Origin: Caldilineaceae bacterium
GTDB lineage: Bacteria > Chloroflexota > Anaerolineae > Caldilineales > Caldilineaceae
Reading direction: 5' to 3'
NCBI GenBank assembly: GCA_022821585.1
Contig: JAJEDI010000091.1
Location: 1 to 49,546 of the forward strand
DNA: 49,546 nt
Shown: in pieces, positions 43,289 to 49,546 of the stretch
Position numbering within the stretch: position 1 is the first letter of the stretch
How the letters are laid out: each line of letters starts with the position of its first letter
The notes under the pieces: model-generated
What the model was told of the DNA's origin: nothing
What the model saw: only the letters and a program-made list of their open reading frames with translations
Databases searched by the model: none
Translations under genes and position numbers: made by a program

Positions 43289-45166
43289 TCAGTGAGGTGT
43301 CAGTGTTGGTCGATGTCCCTTCTCTCCGACGGGTATGCCCTCGGGCAAGTAGAGCGGAAGCTCTGCGCCGTCTCCGTAGGCCGTCAAGAGTTGACGAACA
43401 AACATTGAGAGGAACCCTTCGTGTCGCAGGGCAGGCTCAGGCTCCCAAACTGCCAGTCCTTTCGTAAGTCCGTACTCACTGAATGATGCAACAAAAAGGG
43501 CGTCCTTGGCAATGATGTGCAGTGGTGTGTCCCACCCATCTTCACGACGCGAGACGCGGGGAGGCTGATGGTCGCCCAAAAGCACGAAAACTGCATCTTC
43601 ATTCGGTTCGCTGAGAATGAAGTCAGTGAGCATTTCCAGCTGATACTCGATCGCGCTCCAGTAGTTCTGACGTCGTTCGGCATGCTCTATCAGTTCTGAT
43701 GAAGGCGGCGGCGGCGGTCCAGGCATGTTCAACTGCTTCCACGACTCGATCAGTACGGGCTGCGGCGCCCACGGATAGTGCGAATTCTGCGTGATCGTGA
43801 AGAAGAGAAAGGGCTCCATGGTTTCGCTGCGCATCGTCTCACGGGCGAAGTTCAACGAGTACTGATCAGGAGGAGCCGGCCCCCACCCGTACTCGGGGCC
43901 GACAAAGTTCAGATCCTCATACTGCAGCCACCGGTCTACCCCGAAGAAAGAGGCGTATCGCTCCCATTGAGATTCCGGCAGGCCCATCGAAAGCGCGGTC
44001 AAGCGGTAGTAGTGATAGCCCTGCTCCTTCAGGAACTGGCCCAGGTCCGGGAATCCACCTGCCTCATACTTGTCAAGCAGCGCGTAGTATTGCGGGTCAG
44101 AACTGACTCGAAGGCCGAATAGCGCGCTGGTATAGGACATCCAGGAGCCCCCTCCCCACGTGGGAGCAAGACTTAACGCAGACGCTGCGTGCCATCCTGC
44201 GCTGGCGAGGTCCTGTTCCAACCGCGCTGTCAGCTCCCCGTACAGCGAGCGCCAGTCATTCCTCTTTAAGATCACAGACCCATATGACTCGACGAATATG
44301 ATGTAAATGGGGGGACGCTTGACCAGGTCAAACTGACTGTAGTCTTCAGAGGGGGCGGATTCGGAAGTCTCAATCTGCTGTACGTCAAGATAGATGCTCC
44401 GGGACTCGCCGATGTTGCGCACCAACTTTGCGGTTATGCTGCTGAAAACCATTTCCGGCCGGGCCAGGAGGTCACTGCGGAAAGCGGCTTGAACAGCGAT
44501 GAGGAGCGCAAGCAGTACCAGAGCGATGCGTGTTGCAAGTCCAGGTCCACAGTCAGGCAGAACGTAGAGAGCTATTCGCGCAACCAGAGCCGCCCCACCG
44601 GCAATCAGGACCAGTGTCCCGGCAACAAATGCAGTGGTAACACGCGCATTTTGAAGGAAGAAGCTGAATCCTTCAGTTGCCATGCGCAACTGGGCATAGA
44701 AGACAGGTTCGACGCTGAAGAAGGTGAGAGAGGCGCCCTCATAGAGGTAGTAGAAAAAAACGAGAAGATAGGTGATAACAAAGAATATTCGCACCGCGAC
44801 ATGCCGTAGGGGCCTGATAGCGGCCCAGAGCGTGACGAAAAGTACGATCTCGGAATTGAATCGCAGAAGGTCGGGTTCTCTCCGCCGGACCGCGAAATGC
44901 GTCCAGATTTGCTCCAGTGACAGACCGGCGAAGCGAAATGAGGGTAGAATTGCTCCGTCCTCGCGGTCCATGAGAACGACCGGGAGGAAGAGGAGAACGT
45001 GCAAAACTAAGAATGAAATCCAGAAGCTGACCTCGGGCGATGGCCGCCAGAGCGACTTCAGACGTCCGCCGTATTGTGATTCCTGCGCAGAAGGAGTAGC
45101 AGAGCGCGCCTCTTCGGCCCCGCCTGGGTGCAATTGGGTCTTCAGTGCTCGTGCTGACTTGCCCAT
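43289..45166 (-). CDS. Membrane sulfatase/alkaline-phosphatase-superfamily protein (LTA-synthase-like)
   Basis: A 625-residue protein with about five membrane spans in the first ~230 residues and an extracytoplasmic hydrolase domain. Metal-site motifs are IIFVESYGS near the domain start, the nucleophile-region WGGGSWMSYTS, and VLLGDHQPPR near the end. This layout matches LtaS/EptA-type phosphoglycerol or phosphoethanolamine transferases, which act on lipid or glycan head groups. The preceding HD gene ends 16 bases upstream of ATG 45166; a longer in-frame start at 45238 would overlap it by 56 bases and is less likely. The substrate is unknown. Confidence 0.85.
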   Translation of the reverse strand: MGKSARALKTQLHPGGAEEARSATPSAQESQYGGRLKSLWRPSPEVSFWISFLVLHVLLFLPVVLMDREDGAILPSFRFAGLSLEQIWTHFAVRRREPDLLRFNSEIVLFVTLWAAIRPLRHVAVRIFFVITYLLVFFYYLYEGASLTFFSVEPVFYAQLRMATEGFSFFLQNARVTTAFVAGTLVLIAGGAALVARIALYVLPDCGPGLATRIALVLLALLIAVQAAFRSDLLARPEMVFSSITAKLVRNIGESRSIYLDVQQIETSESAPSEDYSQFDLVKRPPIYIIFVESYGSVILKRNDWRSLYGELTARLEQDLASAGWHAASALSLAPTWGGGSWMSYTSALFGLRVSSDPQYYALLDKYEAGGFPDLGQFLKEQGYHYYRLTALSMGLPESQWERYASFFGVDRWLQYEDLNFVGPEYGWGPAPPDQYSLNFARETMRSETMEPFLFFTITQNSHYPWAPQPVLIESWKQLNMPGPPPPPSSELIEHAERRQNYWSAIEYQLEMLTDFILSEPNEDAVFVLLGDHQPPRVSRREDGWDTPLHIIAKDALFVASFSEYGLTKGLAVWEPEPALRHEGFLSMFVRQLLTAYGDGAELPLYLPEGIPVGEKGHRPTLTPH

Positions 45167-45182
45167 GGATGCATGATCGAGC

Positions 45183-45788
45183 CTATGATTCCGTCCAGGA
45201 GTTCGGCAGCAGGCCGGAGGCGATTGCTTGCTCCACAATAGACGCCACGGCTCTTCCCAGCGCGTCAGAGGCGACTGCCACGGGCGCCATGCGCTCTTCG
45301 ACCTGCGCGATCGTCACACGATTCTCGCGCCACGTAATACCGCCTGTATGGAAGTTGTGTAGCATAGGCATGAGCCGGTCCAGGGCAAGGGCAAATCTGG
45401 CCTCCGGCGATTCCTGGCTCTCGTACTCTTCCCAGAGACTTAGCAGGTCTTCCCCTTGGTCGACTGGCAGTAGACCGAAAATCCGCACCGCGGCCATGCT
45501 CTCTCGCTCGTCTTTACCTGCGTGCCCGTCCGCATCATAGGCATAGGTATCACCGGCGTCTATCTCGACGATATCGTGGACCAGCAACAGCTTGAGCGTG
45601 TGCAGAAGGTCGATTGGCTCGTTCGTATGTTCGGCGAGTACAAGTGCCATAATAGCCAGGTGCCAAGAATGTTCCGCCGAGTTTTCCCGCCGGTGGCTGT
45701 CCAGAAGAAGCGAGCGGCGCAGGACAGCCTTTAGTTTGTCGATTTCCAGAATGAATTGCAATTGGCGAGCGAGTCTTTCGTTTGTCAC
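45183..45788 (-). CDS. HD-domain hydrolase (YfbR-like 5'-nucleotidase group)
   Basis: A 201-residue metal-dependent phosphohydrolase. Metal ligands are visible as His in the ENSAEHSWHLA segment (His40) and the HD pair in LLVHDIVEIDAGD (His71, Asp72), with a further Asp in ALDRLMPM. The closest family pattern is that of YfbR-type deoxynucleoside 5'-monophosphatases and related HD proteins. The start GTG 45788 overlaps the stop of the CHAD gene by four bases, so translation is coupled. Confidence 0.85.
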   Translation of the reverse strand: MTNERLARQLQFILEIDKLKAVLRRSLLLDSHRRENSAEHSWHLAIMALVLAEHTNEPIDLLHTLKLLLVHDIVEIDAGDTYAYDADGHAGKDERESMAAVRIFGLLPVDQGEDLLSLWEEYESQESPEARFALALDRLMPMLHNFHTGGITWRENRVTIAQVEERMAPVAVASDALGRAVASIVEQAIASGLLPNSWTES

Positions 45789-46729
45789 TGCTCTACCCGG
45801 AGAGCCTTACTTTGAGAGAGAAACTGGCCATGAGGGCGGTATGACAGCCAGTACCCTTCGAATCTGTCGACAAACTGGCGGGGGCTCTCAACGTAGATTC
45901 TTTGCGCCAAGGGAATCGCTGCCCTCCGCTGTCGTTCTCGTTCACGCGACACTGTTGAGCGGAGCAGATCTGCGCTAACGCTGCGGGAATCCAGCAGGTC
46001 CTTGACAGGCGGCGTCTCCATCAGCACGGCCAGATCGTGCTCGTCCCCAAGCTTGTCGGCCAAGCGGTCGCAGTCCCGCTCCACCGCCTTCAACTGAGCC
46101 GGCCACAAGGGCCGCAATATTTGCAAGTGATACCACAGGTATTTGACCCGCTTACGCCAGGCGTGGAAGCTCTCTGTTGCAGGTTGGGAGAAGGCGGCCG
46201 CCTTCTCGGCGCGCCCGCGACGGTAAATCCTCCGTAGCCCTCCTCTAAAAAGAGAGAATTCGCCTTGCCGGAATTGCCAGTCGGCTACTCTTGGCTGCGC
46301 GCACTGCAAAGAATCAATAAGCGACTCCTGACGCTGTACGTCTTGCGCGAACTCGTTGAGAACATCTCTGTGTTCTTTTACCAGGCGTTTGCGAAGGCGA
46401 AGGAACGCTTCGTCTGCGACGAGCCCGCGGTAGCTATTTCGGAGGATATCCAGTGTCTCGACGTAAACGGCACTGTCGCGAACGGGAGAAAGATTGCGGC
46501 CCAGCTCGCGAAAACATTGATTCTCAAACGCATACGTCTCGGTTGGCAGCGCGCCCCGGGCCAGCCGCAGCAGCGCCCGAACTCGTTTGAAATGCTTGCG
46601 CGCTTCATGTATTCCTTCATTCAAGTCGTCTTCTCGCTGCAATTGGGTTATGGCGCCCCCAATCTGTTCGTAAGCGATACGCCGCAAAGAGTCTGACGGG
46701 TCCTCTTCTGGAATGAGAGTGAAATTCAT
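45785..46729 (-). CDS. CHAD domain protein
   Basis: A 314-residue all-helical protein with two CHAD half repeats marked by basic helices: IHEARKHFKRVRALLRL (~40-56) and FHAWRKRVKYLWYHLQIL (~185-205). CHAD domains bind inorganic polyphosphate through such Lys/Arg/His surfaces and are often found near PPK genes. Here a PPK1-like gene stands four genes downstream on the same strand. It overlaps the HD gene and follows the nucleoside hydrolase gene by 40 bases. No ribosome site is obvious for ATG 46729. Confidence 0.9.
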   Translation of the reverse strand: MNFTLIPEEDPSDSLRRIAYEQIGGAITQLQREDDLNEGIHEARKHFKRVRALLRLARGALPTETYAFENQCFRELGRNLSPVRDSAVYVETLDILRNSYRGLVADEAFLRLRKRLVKEHRDVLNEFAQDVQRQESLIDSLQCAQPRVADWQFRQGEFSLFRGGLRRIYRRGRAEKAAAFSQPATESFHAWRKRVKYLWYHLQILRPLWPAQLKAVERDCDRLADKLGDEHDLAVLMETPPVKDLLDSRSVSADLLRSTVSRERERQRRAAIPLAQRIYVESPRQFVDRFEGYWLSYRPHGQFLSQSKALRVEQ

Positions 46730-46769
46730 CGGGTAGTCTTGGCAAGTGGGGAAAAGGAAAGTCTACCGT

Positions 46770-47708
46770 TTATTGCTTTGAAGCGGCAAGGTCCAGCTTC
46801 TCAAAGAGGTCACGGAAAATGCCATCGCGTTCGATGTGGCGGGCACAGGAAACGGGATGGCGGCTCTCGTCAAACTCCCAAGTCATCTCATCGGTCAGCC
46901 GGGGCGAGCTTACTAGCTCCATCGGTGCCCACATGGGATCGACCAGCCAACCGAGCGGGGCCAGGTCCCAGATCTGCTTGGAAAAGGCAAATTGATCGGC
47001 GTGGTACTCGCTAAAGATCTGGAAAAGATAGTCGCCGATGGCGCCTTTACCTTTGACGTGTGCTGCCATCTCAGGCTGGGTCGTGTGCAGATGCGAGACG
47101 ACGCCCATGCAGGGAAAGCGCACTAGGGGAACACCGCAGTCCAGTACGACCCGGCTCGCGGCCGAATCCTGACGCAGATTGAACTCACGCGTATCTGGCC
47201 AGTGGCAGGCGTGGCCCCCCAGCCACAGGAGGACGATTCGGTGCCGGATCTCCGGCTCCAGCAGCAGGGCCGAGGCAATGTTGGTGATGGCGCCGATGGC
47301 TACGACGTAGAGTGGGTCATCAAGGGGAGAGGCCTGGGCCCGTTCGATCAGATCGTCAGTAGCATCGCTCCTGACCGCCGTTTCCTGGTCCGGTAGCCAC
47401 TTGGTTGAACCTCGCTTAACAAACCCTTCCACGTGCGATTCGACGTCCGGCAGTCGCGCCAGCAATCGGTGGATCTCTTCGTAGCTCTTCTCCATTCCAT
47501 CGCCAGGTCCTGAAGAGCGGGCGTTGTGAAACGGGGCGGCGTGCAGCGCCTCGACTGTAATGCGTTCAGGAGAGAGTAGGGCATATTCGACCGCGAACTG
47601 ATCGTCTATCTCATTAAAGGTATCCGTGTCGAGCAAGATACGCATCGGGCCGGAGGGAGGCCGAAGTCGGTCCAGAAGAAATTGAGGGTCGAGTGGCGTG
47701 AAGTTCAT
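46770..47708 (-). CDS. Nucleoside hydrolase (IUNH family)
   Basis: A 312-residue enzyme of the inosine-uridine-preferring hydrolase fold, which splits the N-glycosidic bond of nucleosides using Ca2+. The N-terminal metal motif reads LLDTDTFNEIDDQFAVEYAL; classic enzymes have DTDPGxDD, so this belongs to the variant subfamily with a longer turn. PLYVVAIGAITNIASALLLEP is the second family signature. ATG 47708 or ATG 47723 may be the start; neither has a clear ribosome site. The frame continues upstream to 47975 inside the UxuA gene and is not used. Confidence 0.85.
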   Translation of the reverse strand: MNFTPLDPQFLLDRLRPPSGPMRILLDTDTFNEIDDQFAVEYALLSPERITVEALHAAPFHNARSSGPGDGMEKSYEEIHRLLARLPDVESHVEGFVKRGSTKWLPDQETAVRSDATDDLIERAQASPLDDPLYVVAIGAITNIASALLLEPEIRHRIVLLWLGGHACHWPDTREFNLRQDSAASRVVLDCGVPLVRFPCMGVVSHLHTTQPEMAAHVKGKGAIGDYLFQIFSEYHADQFAFSKQIWDLAPLGWLVDPMWAPMELVSSPRLTDEMTWEFDESRHPVSCARHIERDGIFRDLFEKLDLAASKQ

Positions 47709-47725
47709 GCGGGCAATTAGCATGG

Positions 47726-47744
47726 CAGCACAGCTTGTGTGCTG
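47726..47744. repeat. Short perfect hairpin between UxuA-like and nucleoside hydrolase genes
   Basis: CAGCACA and TGTGCTG flank a five-base loop. There is no T-run; it might stabilise the message or attenuate. Confidence 0.4.
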
Positions 47745-47779
47745 AGACAAATCTGAACCAGTACTGAGGTGACGAAGCC

Positions 47780-48757
47780 CTACGCGGCCAACCGGTTCAC
47801 CATTTCCAGCATTGCAGTCATGTAGCCAATGGCGTAAGCGCGGCCGCGGTGTCCCCAAGCCGTGTCGTCGACCATCGCAGGGACGTGGTCGGTGATCATA
47901 AATCCGGTGAACCCCACCTCCTTCAGCGTCTTCATGACATCGAAAGGATCGACGTTCCCCTCGTTGATGAAACATTCATTGAAGTTGGGGACCGTGCCCT
48001 GGACATCGCGAAAATGGACATAGACAATGCGGCCGCGGCTACCGAAGTGGCGAATTGCTTCAATTACATAGTCATGGCCGTCCATTTCCGACCAGCAGCC
48101 CATACAGAAGTCAAGACCGTGATAGGGGCTGTCGAAACGGTCGATCCCACGTTTGAAGCCTTCGAAATTGCGGAAAATTCGGGCAACGCCGCCGAGAGAT
48201 TCAATTGGTGGGTCATCAGGGTGGAGAGCCAGCGTAACACCGGCCTCTTCAGCGACCGGCAGAAGCCGCTCCAGGTAGTACTCGTAGTTCGCCCACATCT
48301 CGTCGGCGTCGTAGATGCGTCCGTGCGTCAACTCGTCGGGGTCATGCTCCGCCAAATTGAAGCGGGTTCCGCGGGCGCCCCCTCGCAATACTGCCGGGTC
48401 AGGGGTGCGCCAGACTGAATTGGGCATCCAGTGGTAACCCAGGATCGGTATTCCTGCTCTCCCCATATTTCGAACCGTGGTCTGCATATGGCTGATCTGT
48501 TCATCCCTGCCCGGAAGCCCTAACATCGCCTTGTCGTAGAAGCTGACCGGAACATTTTCGAGACAGATCAACCGCAACCCGGCCGCCTTGGCACGATCTG
48601 CCGCTGCCTTCAGGTCTTCGTACTCCCACTGCTTTTCTCCCGGCAGTTTGGGCGTATTCATGAGGAAGTCGTCGGCGCCGAGCTGCTTTATGAAAGCCAG
48701 CTTTTCATCGGTCAACTCATTGAACTGGCCCAAGCCAATTCGCATTTGGGGAGACAT
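47780..48757 (-). CDS. uxuA: Mannonate dehydratase-like protein (UxuA family)
   Basis: A 325-residue TIM-barrel protein. Family traits are RLICLENVPVSFYDKAMLGLPGRD, LALHPDDPP (metal ligand His), FCMGCWSEM (Cys ligand), VYVHFRDVQG and the C-terminal FMITDHVPAM (His). UxuA turns D-mannonate into 2-keto-3-deoxygluconate. A DapA-family aldolase gene lies immediately upstream, and such aldolases can cleave that product class. The start ATG 48757 follows AAAGGAG at good spacing; the longer frame at 48808 lacks this. Confidence 0.85.
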   Translation of the reverse strand: MSPQMRIGLGQFNELTDEKLAFIKQLGADDFLMNTPKLPGEKQWEYEDLKAAADRAKAAGLRLICLENVPVSFYDKAMLGLPGRDEQISHMQTTVRNMGRAGIPILGYHWMPNSVWRTPDPAVLRGGARGTRFNLAEHDPDELTHGRIYDADEMWANYEYYLERLLPVAEEAGVTLALHPDDPPIESLGGVARIFRNFEGFKRGIDRFDSPYHGLDFCMGCWSEMDGHDYVIEAIRHFGSRGRIVYVHFRDVQGTVPNFNECFINEGNVDPFDVMKTLKEVGFTGFMITDHVPAMVDDTAWGHRGRAYAIGYMTAMLEMVNRLAA

Positions 48758-48890
48758 CACAGGCTCCTTTCCCTTAATTCCACATGATTGGGCAGATGTT
48801 GCCCGCAAGAGATATCGGCTTCGTGCCGGGTAAGAGCGCTGAACCTCTAAACGGGAGCCGCCGTTCTTGAGGCCAGAGTCGAATGGACAA

Positions 48891-49546
48891 CTAGGCAGGT
48901 ACCGGAGACGACAGACGTTCCAGCAGCTGGCCCTGCTCCTTTTCAGTCAGATCAACCAGCGGTGGGCGAACACGGCTCCAGCCCTTACGACCAGTCTGGT
49001 CGGCAACAATCACTTTTAGAGAAGCAATCACGTTGAATCCGCACTCAAGAATCGCCTCGCGGATCCAGTTGGTTCGGTTCTGGCGATCCTCGGCGTCGTC
49101 CGCTTGCCAGTTGTCGTAAAGGTCGCGAATGACGTGAGGAAGTACGTTTGCCATCCCGGAAATGCACCCTCCGCCGCCGCCCTGTAAATTCTTCAACAGC
49201 AGAGCCTCCGTGCCGCAAAAGACGGCGAAGCCCGGGAAACTCTGCGCAACTTCATGGAGCCCGTGCAGCGTATCTGCATCGCCAGAACTGTCTTTCACCC
49301 CTGCAGCCTGCCTGGGATATGCCTCAGCCAGACGTCCAAGCAACGCCGTGCTCAGCGGAATCCCGCTCACCTGCGGTATGTGATAGAAGTACATGCGCAG
49401 CCGTTCGTCATTGACGCGATTCAGCACTGCCGCGAATGAGCGAAAGAGGCCTTCGTCGGACACGCCAGGATAGTAAAAGGGAGGTAGGGTCAGGACGCCA
49501 TGACAACCGGACTCCACTGCATGTCGAGAAAGCTCTGCAGCTTCTA
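48891..49546 (-). CDS. DapA/NanA-family class I aldolase (5' end cut by the window edge)
   Basis: A partial gene of at least 218 residues open to the window end. It shows the dihydrodipicolinate-synthase family pattern: GVLTLPPFYYPGVSDEGL, MYFYHIPQVSGIPLS (catalytic Tyr), the Schiff-base Lys in AAGVKDSSGD and the Gly-rich GGGGGCISGMANVLP. Family members cleave or form 2-keto acids (DapA, NanA, KDG aldolase). The neighbouring UxuA-like gene favours a sugar-acid aldolase role. The start is outside the window; GTG 49517 is internal, since the frame continues upstream with family-like EAAELSRHAVESG. Confidence 0.85.
   Translation of the reverse strand, partial: EAAELSRHAVESGCHGVLTLPPFYYPGVSDEGLFRSFAAVLNRVNDERLRMYFYHIPQVSGIPLSTALLGRLAEAYPRQAAGVKDSSGDADTLHGLHEVAQSFPGFAVFCGTEALLLKNLQGGGGGCISGMANVLPHVIRDLYDNWQADDAEDRQNRTNWIREAILECGFNVIASLKVIVADQTGRKGWSRVRPPLVDLTEKEQGQLLERLSSPVPA

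Overview
The window looks like a chromosomal segment of a Chloroflexota bacterium, most likely of the Anaerolineae/Caldilineae side. This is inferred from gene content: a large UPF0182 membrane protein, a PAC2-family protein, a RIO-type kinase, an EF-G2-like factor, a LysK-type M20 hydrolase, lipoproteins with Pro/Thr-rich linkers and SH3 repeats, and a T-box in front of serS. No rRNA or unambiguous phylogenetic marker is present, so the assignment is tentative. There are no recognisable insertion sequences, prophage genes or CRISPR arrays. The first ~115 bases are homopolymer G/C runs that resemble a contig end.

Layout. 1-804: low-complexity start and a gene-poor stretch. 805-1902: RIO kinase (+). 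1939-5957: minus-strand DUF58/transglutaminase pair. 6236-10932: plus-strand run of a small membrane protein, a PyrK-like protein, a methyltransferase, a PAC2 protein and LysK. 11052-25138: long minus-strand housekeeping block (SH3 lipoprotein, serA, argS, polA, a 71-residue protein, a cellulose-synthase-like glycosyltransferase, a DUF4268-type nuclease-like protein, EF-G2, acyl-CoA dehydrogenase). 25242-36552: mixed strands with a SIS-domain sugar-phosphate protein, a duplicated-domain lipoprotein, TrmI, a PHP-domain protein, a degenerate nucleotidyltransferase, UPF0182, a DinB/ClbS-like protein and an SDR sugar dehydrogenase. 36559-38943: penicillin acylase-family hydrolase with an unusual N terminus. 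39037-41164: a tRNA-Arg/Ser/Ser operon with its own promoter and terminator, then serS with a T-box leader whose apparent specifier is the Ser codon AGC. 41439-49546: an unbroken minus-strand run of a DapA-like aldolase (cut by the window edge), a UxuA-like dehydratase, a nucleoside hydrolase, CHAD, HD, an alkaline-phosphatase-superfamily membrane enzyme, a YceI lipoprotein and a PPK1-like protein lacking the catalytic half.

The most interesting unit is the tight run CHAD - HD hydrolase - membrane sulfatase/phosphatase - YceI lipoprotein - truncated PPK1 (41439-46729). Two members belong to families tied to polyphosphate (CHAD binds it; PPK1 makes it), yet the PPK1 homologue stops before the phospholipase-D-like catalytic domains. 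This may be a non-catalytic polyphosphate-linked envelope system. The second theme is serine-tRNA supply: the serS T-box specifier matches the anticodon of the tRNA-Ser(GCU) gene encoded just downstream.

All functional calls come from reading motifs. No database search was possible.
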